Assembly (NCBI GenBank): GCA_023213395.1
Contig: CM041465.1
Location: 236,165,741-236,229,740, forward strand
Direction of reading: 5' to 3'
Length of the DNA: 64,000 bases
From: Cycas panzhihuaensis
Taxonomy: Eukaryota > Cycadophyta
Position numbers and translations under genes: made by a program. Shown here piece by piece: positions 1-9,963 of this stretch. The notes below the pieces were generated by a model, which worked only from the letters and a program-made list of their open reading frames with translations, did no database searches and had not been told where the DNA came from. The stretch's first letter is position 1; each line of letters starts with the position of its first letter.

Positions 1-26
1 TGATTTTGGCCTACAGGTCTATACCA

Positions 27-87
27 CTGTAAACTTAGTGGTACCGCGATATTTACCACAGTACCATGATCTTTACTACGGTACGAC
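27..87 (+). repeat. Cluster of three ~20-bp GTAC modules in the LTR
   Basis: Three degenerate copies of a module of the form AT-TTTAC-N-GTACC follow one another (GTAC cores at about 41, 61 and 81). The same cluster sits at the same place in LTR_B (about 18217), LTR_C (about 29280) and LTR_D (about 42364). It is related to the palindromes at 15176, 40015, 40076 and 44520. Confidence 0.6.
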
Positions 88-1324
88 TGTTCAAAAAAGT
101 TTTTTAAAATAGACGTGGCAGTTCTCACTCTTTTCACAGAACTGCCACATGGCGTCTGCACTTTTTGACTTCCCCGTGACTCTCAATGTTCACTTAGGGT
201 TAGTTGAAGATAAAAACCAAAAAGTGACTCATTCTTTCTTCTTCTTCCTTCATTTTTTGATGCAACTCCTACAGCTCTCCTTCACCTACTACAAACAGAC
301 ATACTCTTCAGCTGCTACTCCTCTTGCATAGATTATTGCTGCATCTCAGACTCAACACTAGTAGCTCAGGCCTCCTCTTGCAGGTTCACATGGTGGAAAG
401 AAAGGCGTTCACAGGATTCTCCAAGAAGAAAGCTCCAAGGTCCCAAATCATAGTGGTGTTTCTCATAGTAGCCTCTCCTCCAAAACCAGCCTTCAAACCC
501 TGCCAAATGCAGGTCATTTCTTCCATTTTTCAATAGAGATAAACTCCTATTCTCTACTATAAGGTACTCTTCAATATTTAACTTAAGATTCATGCTCTCC
601 CCTTACTTTTCGATGGATAATGCTTAGTATACTTGTTGTTTTTTTTTGGACTTTATACTTATTTAGCACTAGCTCTTTGCATCTTGTGTTGTACTACTTC
701 TCCTATTCTTCTTGTAAGCCTGCTTTAAGGTGGCTGTGCAAAGGGGGTGACATAAAGAAAAGTGGAGGGAGAAAGGTGGGGTTAGTCCCCCTTGCTGACC
801 TTCTCCCCAAGGGTCCAAACCCTTCTTTTCTTTTCCCTTGCACCTTTTGCCTCCCTTGAAGCTAGGCTAGGGACTTGGAAGCCTATCTTCAAATCTAAAC
901 TGGTGCTGGCAGCCCCTTGCCATGCTGGTTTCAAATTTACAATTGCTAGTTTTGGGCACTGCATAAGCCCCAAAACCACTCCTTGTTGGTTCATAACCCG
1001 CAGCCCATCCCAACTAGATGATCTACTACTCATAGCACCTCGTCCTTTGGGTGTGCTTACATGTCATCCCGTTGGTTTCTCTCCTCTTTTGCTTGCTGCC
1101 CTACGCAATCAATATAGTTCATTTCTCCTTCCTCGAGGCCACGTGGGGGATTTTCATGGGTGAGCTAGCCATTCCGAGGCTAACTCCTTTGTTTTGGGTA
1201 CCGATTGATGTGGTTTCTTATTAGAGTCTTGCTTGGAGTTCTTGAATGTAATATGCACTTATTCTTGATTTAGTTTGATTTTAGCTCTTTATATTTACGC
1301 ACGTATGGTAGATATATTTGGTAT

Positions 1325-1342
1325 CCCCTCTTCCGAGAGGGG
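1325..1342 (+). other. Short hairpin in family E LTR
   Basis: CCCCTCT and AGAGGGG form a perfect 7-bp stem with loop TCCG. Equivalents lie at 19516-19533 (LTR_B, one pair lost), 30572-30590 (LTR_C, one pair changed on both sides) and 43660-43677 (LTR_D, extended). Confidence 0.5.
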
Positions 1343-2157
1343 GAAGCTTGTATGTTTTGATTGGTAGGTTTCATGATAGTGGAGATATACATGAGATGAG
1401 ACAGTTAACAGGTTACTTTCTTATAAGTTACTTTTCCTCATTTCCCTTTTTTGTGTTGCTTTACTTTGCTTCACTTCTTTCGGATACTTTAGGGAGGTAT
1501 GTTAGACGCTTCAGTCGCTCACGGTAACCATTGCCGGCTGGTCTCACCTATGTGACGAGTGGAGCGGGAAGGTGCGTAAAGCAATATGAATCACAACACT
1601 TCATTCGAACACTAGATCTAGGTATCCCTCCTTTCCCTTGTATTTTTCCTATAGCATTTTTCTTCAATGCATATGTGTGCATATTAAAAACACGTAGGAA
1701 ATAGAAAAAGGGGAAAGAATACATCTTTGCATTTTGCATGCCCTTTTATTCGTAGTTGTTCTATTACATATAGGTAGTCTCCTTTGAGCGTGAGCTACTC
1801 ATCTCTCGCTCCTTTGACTAGCTTACACATAGACATTACACTACGCACACCTCACCTACACGTTGCCTTCTCTCTTCCTTAGAAGATGCAACCTGTTAGA
1901 AGCCTTCTTCCTCTTCCTAGCCATCCAAGGGGTAGGAGGGCCTCACCTTTTAGGATGACCTAAGGCCTCACCTTGCGTCCCTCTCCCAGATCACCTAGAA
2001 GTAATTAGGCACCATTTGCAGGTCTTGAATCTGCGCTCTGATGCATGGATGCCCTGCATGGTGATTCCTTACTATTCAATCTGACTCATAACCTGATTTA
2101 GTTTACATAGCCATATCTTACTAAATGTAGGAAACCACCCTGCAGGAAATATTTCAC

Positions 2158-2176
2158 TGGTGACCATACTAGGGAC
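2158..2176 (+). other. Candidate primer binding site of E0
   Basis: TGGTGACCATACTAGGGAC starts two bases after the CA that ends LTR_A. The placement and the form TGGYGAC...GGGAC resemble Tat/Ogre-type primer sites. LTR_C has the version closest to that form. The tRNA was not identified. Confidence 0.55.
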
Positions 2177-2417
2177 TACCGGTAAGGGAACTGGTTTTGC
2201 TTCTCTTCCTGTTGGTGTTCTTGCTTTTAGGCAATTGTCTTGACTTACTTTTCAGTGAGGTTGTCCCCAATATGTCTATTTCATACCCTTTGTTCTCTTC
2301 TAGCAACTCTTATGAAGGTGTTGCATGTGACGTTTCTCCCATCGTTTGCGAGGTCTGCTGCCATTGTGAGAGGACCCATCATATCATTCCCTTCTGTTGT
2401 CGAATTTCAATTCAACA

Positions 2418-2857
2418 ATGGAGGGCTACCATTCTGATTGGGCTTATCATACCTTGGTCTTGGGAACTCAAGAGTTTCTCGCGTCCATTCCAGGATCCAC
2501 CCAAGAGGGTAATGATCCCATTTACTACCCAGGTGACCAGCCTTACCCTTCTAACATCCATCCTTCTGCTCATACAGTAGAAGGCTTGACTCTTTATGAG
2601 ATTCTCCATCTGATTGGTGATCCTTATAAGGAGCACCCTAAGGGGTCTCCATCATTTGAGGTCCCATCGACCTCTTATGGTTACGAAGATACTCCTCCCA
2701 CTGATGTGATTGAAGGTATCAGCAAGTACTTTCGAGTAACTCACCTTCAACCATATCCCAGGTGGTTTGAAGAAGCCTTGCGTGGTAGGGCACCTTCTTC
2801 ATTCGTACCTGCACCTCCTATGATAAGTAATCCTTCCATTCATGTGCACTCATCCCA
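2418..2857 (+). pseudogene. gag of E0, N-terminal part, cut by gypsy-1
   Basis: The frame opens at an ATG (2418) following an in-frame stop and runs about 147 codons (MEGYHSDWAYHTLVLG...) before gypsy-1 interrupts it at 2858. It continues at 9964. This part is rich in Pro, Ser and His and has no recognised domain; in this family it would be the N-terminal region of the capsid polyprotein. Copies B (20609) and C (31665) are colinear. Copy B has lost one G just after the ATG, shifting the frame. Confidence 0.75.
2853..2857. repeat. Target-site duplication of gypsy-1, left (TCCCA)
   Basis: TCCCA at 2853-2857 and 9964-9968 flank the element exactly. The empty site is visible in units B (about 21043) and C (about 32100), where CATCCCACCCTGTG is uninterrupted. 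Confidence 0.95.
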
Positions 2858-4053
2858 TGATCTGTTTCAGATCTTTAAAATACTCTAAATACTTTGTTTT
2901 TTTATGTAAATGGTCTTTATGTAGTAGAAAATTGCCTCAAAAATGCTTAATAATTTTTATTTAGTAGAAATATGCCTTTCAAAGGCTTAAAAATGTAAAA
3001 AAATATATTTCTACAAGTGTAAAAATGTGCTATAACTACTACCAAGGTGCTATTAAGGTGCTATAATTGCTACCAAAGTGCTACCAAGGTGTTATGCAAG
3101 TACTACAGGCTGTTACGGAGCTATTACAGGTTGTTATGGAGCTACTACAGGCTGTTATGGAGCTACTACATGCTGTTATGGAGGTACTACAGGCTATTAC
3201 AGAGCTGCTACAGGCTGTTACATGAGTCACAGTGCTGCACGCCATCGCAGAAGTCAAAAAACGGAAAATAATAAAAATGGGAATATTTTTGGCGACTCAA
3301 ACGGTAACCGTTTGGCACGAAATTTGAGGAGAAGGTGCACACACGTGTCCTCTACTCATTCAAAGAGGAAAAACTCAAAAATAAAAGAATTTTAGCAAGA
3401 TTTTCTAAACCGTTTTGAAAGCCATTGGAAAACAGAAAAACAGAAATAACTCTCTCAAATGGAAACGCTTTTAAGCGAAATTTGAGAGAGGAATCTGGGG
3501 GATCAAGACAGAGATTCTTGACAGAAAATAGAGGACACCGCAGCCCTAGATGCAGCACAGAGTAAGATTCAAGGATAGCAGCAAGAAAATAACTTTCTGG
3601 AAGGAGAACTACTCCAAGTGTGGAAAACTGCGTTGGAGAGAACACAGCGGAATTCATAGTGGATAAAACCAGTTGCAGGGATCTGGAAGGAGCCCAGAAA
3701 ATCGTAGCTGCAGTCCAGAGGAGAAGACAATAAAGTGCAGCAGTCTCATAAGAGATGCTAGCCAGTCTTCCTCACCTAAAACAGGATTTTTGGTACAGAA
3801 AAACCAAAAACAGCTTCGCAGACTTCGAGACGGAGGTTGTAGCAAATGAGCAGTAGCTCAAGAAGTGCCCAGCTCTCATTCTCTTTCTCCCAAAACACTG
3901 TAGCAGTCCATTGCATGCTCAACAGAGCACAAACAAAGGGGTTTTTGTAAGAAAATTCTAGAAATTTCAAATTTTATGTAATAATATGTATATTGTTCTG
4001 GATTTTGTTTCAATTGGTTAAAGTTTTCACTTTCCCATTCAAGATTTAGATCA
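2858..4053 (+). repeat. gypsy-1 5' LTR
   Basis: Starts TGATCTGTTTCAG and ends AGATTTAGATCA. It contains the U3 minisatellite (3101-3221) and a long A-rich 3' half. Homologous to 8775-9963 and to both gypsy-2 LTRs. Confidence 0.93.
3101..3221 (+). repeat. 21-bp minisatellite in gypsy-1 5' LTR
   Basis: About six copies of a 21-bp unit of the form CAGGCTGTTATGGAGCTACTA. The 3' LTR has only about four (about 9012-9100), and gypsy-2 LTRs carry a different, longer array of GCTACYAAGGT-type units. It is preceded by looser CTACCAAGGTG repeats from about 3018. Confidence 0.8.
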
Positions 4054-4060
4054 ATGTTTT

Positions 4061-4072
4061 TGGTATCAGAGC
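4061..4072 (+). other. gypsy-1 primer binding site (initiator Met tRNA)
   Basis: TGGTATCAGAGC, the usual plant primer site for initiator methionine tRNA, lies 7 bp after the 5' LTR end. Confidence 0.9.
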
Positions 4073-4248
4073 TAGTTTCTTAAAACCCTTGGGATTTTAG
4101 GGATTTTAAAGAAAAAGAAAGAAAAGAAAAGGAGAAAAAGAACCTTCTTGTTTTCCTTGTAGAAGTTTTATGAAAACTAGATACCAATATCTGTTAACGG
4201 GTGAACCTCTAACTAAGCCTTTGGAGAGAGAAAGAAAGCGTAAGGAAA

Positions 4249-5250
4249 ATGGTCGATCCAGAAAGGTAAGATGGAGGAAAGGTTCGTGAAGATGGAGCAG
4301 AACCTCGACAGGCTGACCCAACTGGTGGCACAGCTAGTTGCAACTTCTTCTTCAACAGCAAAAGGCATAAAGAAGGAAGAAGAAGAACCGATGAAAGAAG
4401 ACACGAATGAAGAGTTGGTGGAAGACCAACAAGAAATTGATGAAGAAGATGACAATCTGGCAGTATTCACACATCCATTTAAGGTAGAGGCAAAACTTGA
4501 ATTGCCCATTTATGATGGAACGTTGGATGCTGAAAAATTAGATAATTGGCTAGACCAATTAGAAACTTATTTCTCTATTTATGGGTATAAAAACTAACAG
4601 AAAATAACTTTTGCTAGGTTAAAATTATCTAAACATGCATTAGTTTGGTGGAATGCATACATCAAATCCCATAATGTAAATGAAATCACTTGGCAACAGT
4701 TTAAAATCCTCATAAAGAAGCAATTCTATCATATTGGATATGAAGAGCAACAGAGGATTAAATGGCAATATTACCGACAAGAAAGAGGCCAAAATGTCCA
4801 AGATTATACAATGTAATTTTAAAAGCAAGTCATTGTGTTGGGCATCTCTTTATGGGTAAAGACATGATGTTGAAATATATTGGAGGATCGCACCAAAGAT
4901 ATTCAAAGAAGAACTTCAACTGCTCGAAGTCAAATCGCTCGGCGAAGCAAGAAGGCGATTGCCATAGAAAAGAGGAATAAGAAGGTTTATGCCGAAAGGA
5001 AAAGGTTTGCACCTCCAGAAGGTAACAACAAACCTGCCCGAGGAATGAAGTTTCCAGGTAAAGTTGGACAACAATCCATTAAAGGTTTTGGCAAGATGAA
5101 GCAAGCCAATACCACCTAAATCAAAATCACTTGTACTCATTGCAAGCGAGCAGGTCACAGCGTAGAATACTATTGGTTTCTACACCCAGAGAAAAGACCC
5201 AAGAACAAGGGGAAAGGTAAAGTTAAGACTTAAGGTAAAACTTTACTTAA
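4249..5250 (+). pseudogene. gypsy-1 gag with zinc knuckle
   Basis: The ATG at 4249 matches that of gypsy-2 (49476), but a TAA follows six codons later. The body reads on from 4271 (MEERFVKMEQNLDRL, an acidic Lys/Glu-rich stretch, then IYDGTLDAEKLDNWLDQLE typical of a plant Ty3 gag) to a TAA at 4595. It continues with further frame changes to a zinc knuckle at 5132-5173: CTHCKRAGH with the fourth ligand changed from Cys to Tyr (TAT at 5171). It would encode the capsid/nucleocapsid polyprotein. Breaks at 4595 and 5116 (TAA where gypsy-2 reads CAA) and others make it non-functional. Confidence 0.85.
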
Positions 5251-5299
5251 CTCTGTAAATGATGAAAATATTGGCGGCATTAAAGAAGCCAATGAGAAG

Positions 5300-5776
5300 T
5301 TGATGCTCATGGCTAATGCGAAGCCTGGAGACAACCATCAGCAAGTTGATCCAGAGATTAGAGAGGAGCTCTTCATGGTAAGAATCCAAGTGAAGCAAAG
5401 CATGGTTGATGCCATCTTTGATGGAGGAAGCCAAAAGAATTTAATCTCAGAAGCATTGGTAAAGAAACTGGAATTAAAGATGCATGCACATCCAAAACCA
5501 TATCCTCTTGGATGGTTGCAAAAAGATTCAGAGTTGCAGGTTACTCACCAATGTAAGTTTAAATTTGCAATTTCTAAAAAGTTCATTGATGAAGTTGAAT
5601 GTGAAGTAGTCCCTTTGGATGTTTGTCAAATTGTGTTTGGCAGCCCATATCTCTATGATAGAGATGGCGTTCACCACAGGAGGCTGAGAAAGATTCGACT
5701 CATCAAGGACGGGAGATCATATCTGATCAATGCATCAAAGCCACAGAAGAAGATTTCTCTCATATCTTCCCAATAG
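5300..5776 (+). pseudogene. gypsy-1 aspartic protease domain
   Basis: The longest intact piece is 158 codons. The active-site region is AIFDGGSQKNLIS, that is D-G-G where retroviral proteases have D-[ST]-G; the same form occurs in gypsy-2. It is followed by PKPYPLGWLQ and the flap/C-terminal VFGSPYLYDRDGVHHRRLRKIRL. The role would be cleavage of the Gag-Pol polyprotein. The frame closes at 5776, about 250 bp short of the RT piece, with scrambled frames between. Confidence 0.85.
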
Positions 5777-6029
5777 GCAAAAAGATTAATTAATGCTTGT
5801 AGGAAGTTTATGCTGTTGATGATAAAGCCAAAGGTGGAAAAAAACAAGTAAGCATAGTCCTCAATATAGGCACTGGATAGGAAACAAGTGCAGCAGATTG
5901 AAGGCCTAAGGAATAGGTACAGTGACATATTCCAAGAGCCAAAAGGGCTGCCCCCTAAAAGGGCAATTGAACATGAAATCCAACGGTTCTTGATTCACCT
6001 TATCAATCTTAGTCTCACCGAAACTCGCT

Positions 6030-6539
6030 TTGGAGAATGAAGAGATTAAGAGGCAGATTCAAGAACTCTTGGAACAAGGAGTAATCAAGCTGAGTTATTC
6101 CCCATGTGGATCACCTATTGTTTTGGTGCCAAAGAAAGATGGAGGATGGAGAATGTGCATTGACTACCTAGCTTTGAACAAGATCACCATAAAGAAAAGA
6201 TATCCCTTACTGTGGATAGATGACTTATTGGACCAGCTGCAATCGGCAAGATATTTCAGCAAAATGGATCTGAAATCAGGTTACCATCAGGTTCGAATCC
6301 GAAAGGAGGATACTTGGAAGACAGCCTTCAAATCAAAGCAAGGATTGTTTGAATGGTTGGTGATGCTGTTTGGTCTGTGCAATGCTCCTGCCACCTTCAT
6401 GAGGTTGATGAATGAGGTATTAAGACCCTTCATTGATGACTTTGTAATTGTTTATCTAGATGATATTCTGATTTTTAGCCAAATATGGGAGGAGCACCTC
6501 CAACATGTTGAGCAAGTACTCAAAGTTCTCCAAGAGTAG
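6030..6539 (+). pseudogene. gypsy-1 reverse transcriptase
   Basis: Ty3-type RT fingers and palm: [32 protein letters not shown], then FSKMDLKSGYHQVRI with the first catalytic Asp, LFGLCNAPATFMRLM, and VYLDDILIFS with the two catalytic Asp. The fragment ends at a TAG after KVLQE and the next frame resumes at 6543. It carries MLFGLCNAP where MPFGLCNAP is usual. Domain call is secure; the gene is broken on both sides. Confidence 0.93.
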
Positions 6540-6542
6540 CAG

Positions 6543-7253
6543 TTGAAACTAAATCTAAAGAAGTGCGAGTTTAGAAAGCAATCTCTCGTCTTCTTAGGTT
6601 TCGTGGTTGGAGGAGGACAATTGAAGATTGACCTAGTAAAGATCAAAGTCATTCTCAATTGGCCTACACCCAAGACAACCACAGAGGTAAGAAGTTTCAT
6701 TGGTGCATGTCAGTATTTAAGAAAATTTATTTTCAGATTCTCTCAAATTGCAACACCTCTTCATGCATTGACGGGAGGACATGCAAAGTTTCATTGGGAG
6801 AATGAACAAGAAAAAACTTTCAGGCTTTTGAAGCAGAAAATCTGTGAGGCACCAGTGCTAGCTTTACCCTCACTGCAGAAGCCATTTAAATTGGAGACTG
6901 ATGCTTCAGGTTATTCCATAGGAGCAGTATTGAAGCAAGAAGGAAAACCGATAGCATACCATTCAGAGACATTCAATGGAGCTATCATAAACTACCCAAC
7001 TTACGATAAGGAGCTCTACGCATTACACCAAGTAGTGAAGCATTGGAGACCCTATTTGTTGGGAAAAGAAGTGGTCATCCATACCGACCACAAGCCTTTG
7101 CAATTTTTGCAGACTCAGTCCAAGTTGCAGCAGGCTAGGCACATGAAGTGGATGTCCTATTTACAGCAGTTTCACATCATGGTAAAATACAAGAAAGGAA
7201 CGATGAATAAGATTACAGACTTGCTGTCCAGACCTCCTCAACAAAGAAGGTAA
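6543..7253 (+). pseudogene. gypsy-1 RT thumb/connection and RNase H
   Basis: The piece begins with the RT end (LNLKKCEFRKQSLVFLGFVV, then EVRSFIGACQYLRKFIFRFS). RNase H follows: LETDASGYSIGAVLKQ (first Asp), YDKELYALHQ (Glu) and VIHTDHKPLQFL (Asp). It ends with KKGTMNKITDLLSRPPQ. RNase H would degrade the RNA template during minus-strand synthesis. About 236 codons are open, the longest undamaged stretch in this element. Confidence 0.93.
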
Positions 7254-7263
7254 TCCCAGCTTA

Positions 7264-8736
7264 TTGGTAGCTATGCAACTTCAACCTTTCGCCATGATGA
7301 ATATGTTGATTTGTATTTGAAAGATGAGGCATTCAAGCCTATCTTTGAGCAACAAAGAAGGAAAAGTAGTTGCAGATTTCCGGTTGAAAGATGGACTTCT
7401 TTGCAAGCAAGACAAGCTTTGCATTCCAAAGCATGCATCGAATGAAGTGGATAAGAGAAGCTCACCTCTCGAGTTGCGGGACACTTTGGAGTGGGAAAGA
7501 CGTTGCTAAACTTGCGATATATGTATTGGCCAAACATGCAAAGAAGATGTGACTACAAAGATGCGAGGGTGTACATTATGTAGTACATCAAATCCAAATA
7601 ATAGGAAGTTTGGATTGTACATTCCACTTCCCGTTCCATCACGACCGTGGGAAAGTATCTCCATGGATTTCTTGGGAGGACTACCACAAACCAAAAATGG
7701 TATGGATTATTTGTTTGTTGTTGTTGATCGATTCAGTAAAATGGTGATGTTGATTCCCTGTAATCAAACACATACAGGAGAAGATATAGCTAGATTATTT
7801 TTCCAGCATGTTTGGAAGTATTTTAGACTTCCCAACTCAATCATTTCTGAACGAGACAGCAGATTTCTGAGTCATTTTTCGCAAACACTTTGGGGAATGA
7901 TGGATACGAAGCTAAAGATGAGCATAGCTTTTCATCCTCAAACAAACGGCCAGACTGAAGTTGTCAATAGGACATTGATACAGTTGTTACGAGGATACAA
8001 TACCAAGCATCCTAAGACTTGGGATGAAAGTCTCCCATACTTGCAATTTGCATTCAATAGAGCTATCCATAGCTCAACTTAGAAATCACCATTTGAGGTA
8101 TGTTTGGGATTTCTGCCTGCAAGTCCTTTCGATTTAGAATTTTCTGCTCAACTTTTTGCAGGAAATGGAAAAGAGGAAGAAGGAGATGAAAAGGCACAAA
8201 GATTCTTGGAAAGAATCAGAAAAATCCATCAACAGGTTGAAGAGCAGCTTCAAAAGTCTCAACAGAGATACAAGCAGCAACATGATGCATACAGAACCAG
8301 CCATTCCTTTAAGGAAGGAGATAGAGTTTGGTTGCACCTCAGTAAGAAAAGATTGCAAGGTGAAGGCAAAAAGCTAAAGCCTTTACGATATGGTCCTTTT
8401 ACAATTTTGAAGAAAATTGGGAAAAATGCTTTCGACGAACTTCCAGAATTCATGAAGATGTATTCCGTAGTGAATGTCGAGAATCTGAAGATGTTGGAGC
8501 CATCCATGTTGGATGAAGATGAAGACGGATTTCCACTCTTACCAAACCCAGAGGAGTTGCGGATAGAGAAAGAAGAACCAATGCAAAATGATTGCATTCT
8601 TCAAAGGAAGCAGACCAAGACTCGAAGAGGCATAATTGAGTCCTTCAGAATTGCAGAGAAATGACAAGTACCTAGCAAAGCAAAATGGTACAATAAGGAG
8701 ACAGGAAAAATCAAATTCCCTCATCTACAACTATAA
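7264..8736 (+). pseudogene. gypsy-1 integrase with GPF module and chromodomain-like tail
   Basis: The N-terminal zinc region is frameshifted (7264-7548). The catalytic core reads at 7549-8082: [11 protein letters not shown] (first Asp), IISERDSRF (second Asp) and [10 protein letters not shown] (Glu), with ISERD where gypsy-2 has ISDRD. A TAG stop (8080-8082, CAG in gypsy-2) breaks it before KSPFEVCLGFLPASPFD. The tail has GDRVWLHLSKKRL, LRYGPFTILKKIG (GPY/F module) and a final RKQTKTRRGIIESFRI...SKAKWYNKE, which aligns in layout with chromodomains of plant chromoviruses. A TGA at about 8662 splits the tail, which would end at 8736. Confidence 0.87.
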
Positions 8737-8751
8737 AGTTCATGAGGCCAT

Positions 8752-8774
8752 GAACTCCTAAAAAAGGGGAGTTC
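8752..8774 (+). other. gypsy-1 polypurine tract inside an inverted repeat
   Basis: AAAAAAGGGG (8760-8769) directly precedes the 3' LTR and would prime plus-strand synthesis. GAACTCC (8752-8758) and GGAGTTC (8768-8774) form perfect 7-bp arms around it. The arms are conserved in gypsy-2 (53992-53998 and 54011-54017). Confidence 0.8.
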
Positions 8775-9963
8775 TGATCTGTTTCGGATCTTTAAAATAC
8801 TCTAAATACTTTGTTTTTTTATGTAAATGGTCTTTATGTAGTAGAAAATTGCCTTAAAAAGGCTTAATAATTTTCATTTAGTAGAAATATGCCTTTCAAA
8901 GGCTTAAAAATGTAAAAAAATGTATTTCTACAAGTGTAAAAAGGTGTTATAACTACTACCAAGGTGCTATTAAGGTGCTATAATTGCTACCAAGGCGCTA
9001 CCAAGGTGCTACGCAAGTACTACAGGCTGTTACAGAGCTATTACAGGCTGTTATGGAGCTACTACAAGCTGTTATGGAGCTACTACAGTCAGTGAGTCAC
9101 TGAGTGCATGTGTCACAGTTACTGAGTCACATGCTACAGTCGCTACAGCCGCTACTACAGAAGTCAAAAAACGGAAAATAATAAAAACAAGAATATTTTT
9201 GGTGGCTCCAACGGTAACCGTTTGGCACAAAATTTGAGGAGAAGGTGCACACACATGTCCTCTACTCATTCAAAGAGGAAAAACTCGAAAATAAAATAAT
9301 TTTAGCAAGATTTTCTAAATCGTTTTGAAAGCCGTTGGAAAATGGAAAAACAGAAATAACTCTCTCAAATGGAAACGCTTTTAAGCAAAATTTGAGAGAG
9401 GAATCTGGGGGATCAAGACAGAGATTCTTGATAGAAAATAGAGGACGCCGCAGCCCTAGATGCAGCACAGAGCAAGATTGAAGGAAAGCAGTGAGAAAAT
9501 AACTTTCTAGAAGGAGAACGGCTCCAAGTGTGGAAAACTACGTTGGAGAGAACACAGCGGAATTCGCAGCGGATAAAACTAGTTGCAGGGATCTGGAAGG
9601 AGCCCAGAAAATCGTAGCCGCAGTCTAGAGGAGAAGATAGTAAAGTGCAGCAGTCCCAGAAGAGATGCTAGCCAGTCTTCCTCACCCAAAACAGGGTTTT
9701 TGGTACAGAAAAACCAAAAATGGCTTCGCAGACTTCGAGACGGAGGTTGCAGCAAATGAGCAGCAGCTCAAGAAGCGCCCAGCTCTCATTCTCTCTCTCC
9801 CAAAACACTGCAGTAGTCCATTGCATGCTCAACAGAGCACAAACAAAGGGGTTTTTGTAAGAAAATTCTAGAAATTTCAAATTTTATGTAATAATATGTA
9901 TATTGTTCTGGATTTTATTTCAATTGGTTAAAGTTTTCACTTTCTCATTTAAGATTCAGATCA
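8775..9963 (+). repeat. gypsy-1 3' LTR
   Basis: Runs TGATCTGTTTCGG...GATTCAGATCA. Differs from the 5' LTR mainly by transitions and by fewer 21-bp units. Followed by target duplication TCCCA (9964-9968). Confidence 0.93.

Larger units (their letters stand above)
1..2156 (+). repeat. LTR_A of element E0, 5' part outside window
   Basis: Homologous throughout to LTR_B, LTR_C and LTR_D. By alignment about 480 bp of its left end lie before base 1. It ends in ...ATTTCA just before the candidate primer site. Landmarks are the GTAC-module cluster (27-87), a hairpin (1325-1342) and a TATA-like CTTTATATTTA near 1287. Two reading frames (149-331 and 792-1163) recur in other LTR copies but match nothing I recognise. 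Confidence 0.85.
2858..9963 (+). mobile_element. gypsy-1: chromovirus-like Ty3/gypsy LTR retrotransposon, defective
   Basis: The element is 7106 bp. The 5' LTR (2858-4053, 1196 bp) and 3' LTR (8775-9963, 1189 bp) both run TGATCTG...AGATCA. The parts are in the order LTR, iMet primer site, gag with zinc knuckle, protease, RT, RNase H, integrase, GPF module with chromodomain-like tail, polypurine tract, LTR. TCCCA target duplications flank it. It sits in the gag of E0 and is absent from units B and C. A hand count over the first ~265 LTR bases gives about 14 differences between its two LTRs, mostly transitions, so it is not a recent insertion. Every coding part carries stops or shifts. Confidence 0.95.

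Noticed and set aside
3101-3221. Regular ~21-bp repeats as a CRISPR array.
   Set aside because: No spacers, head-to-tail units, inside a plant retrotransposon LTR.
5408-5450. D-G-G protease active site as a novel catalytic form.
   Set aside because: DGG-type sites followed by S-x-x-N-x-x-S are known in plant Ty3/gypsy proteases; it is shared by both copies and is not new.
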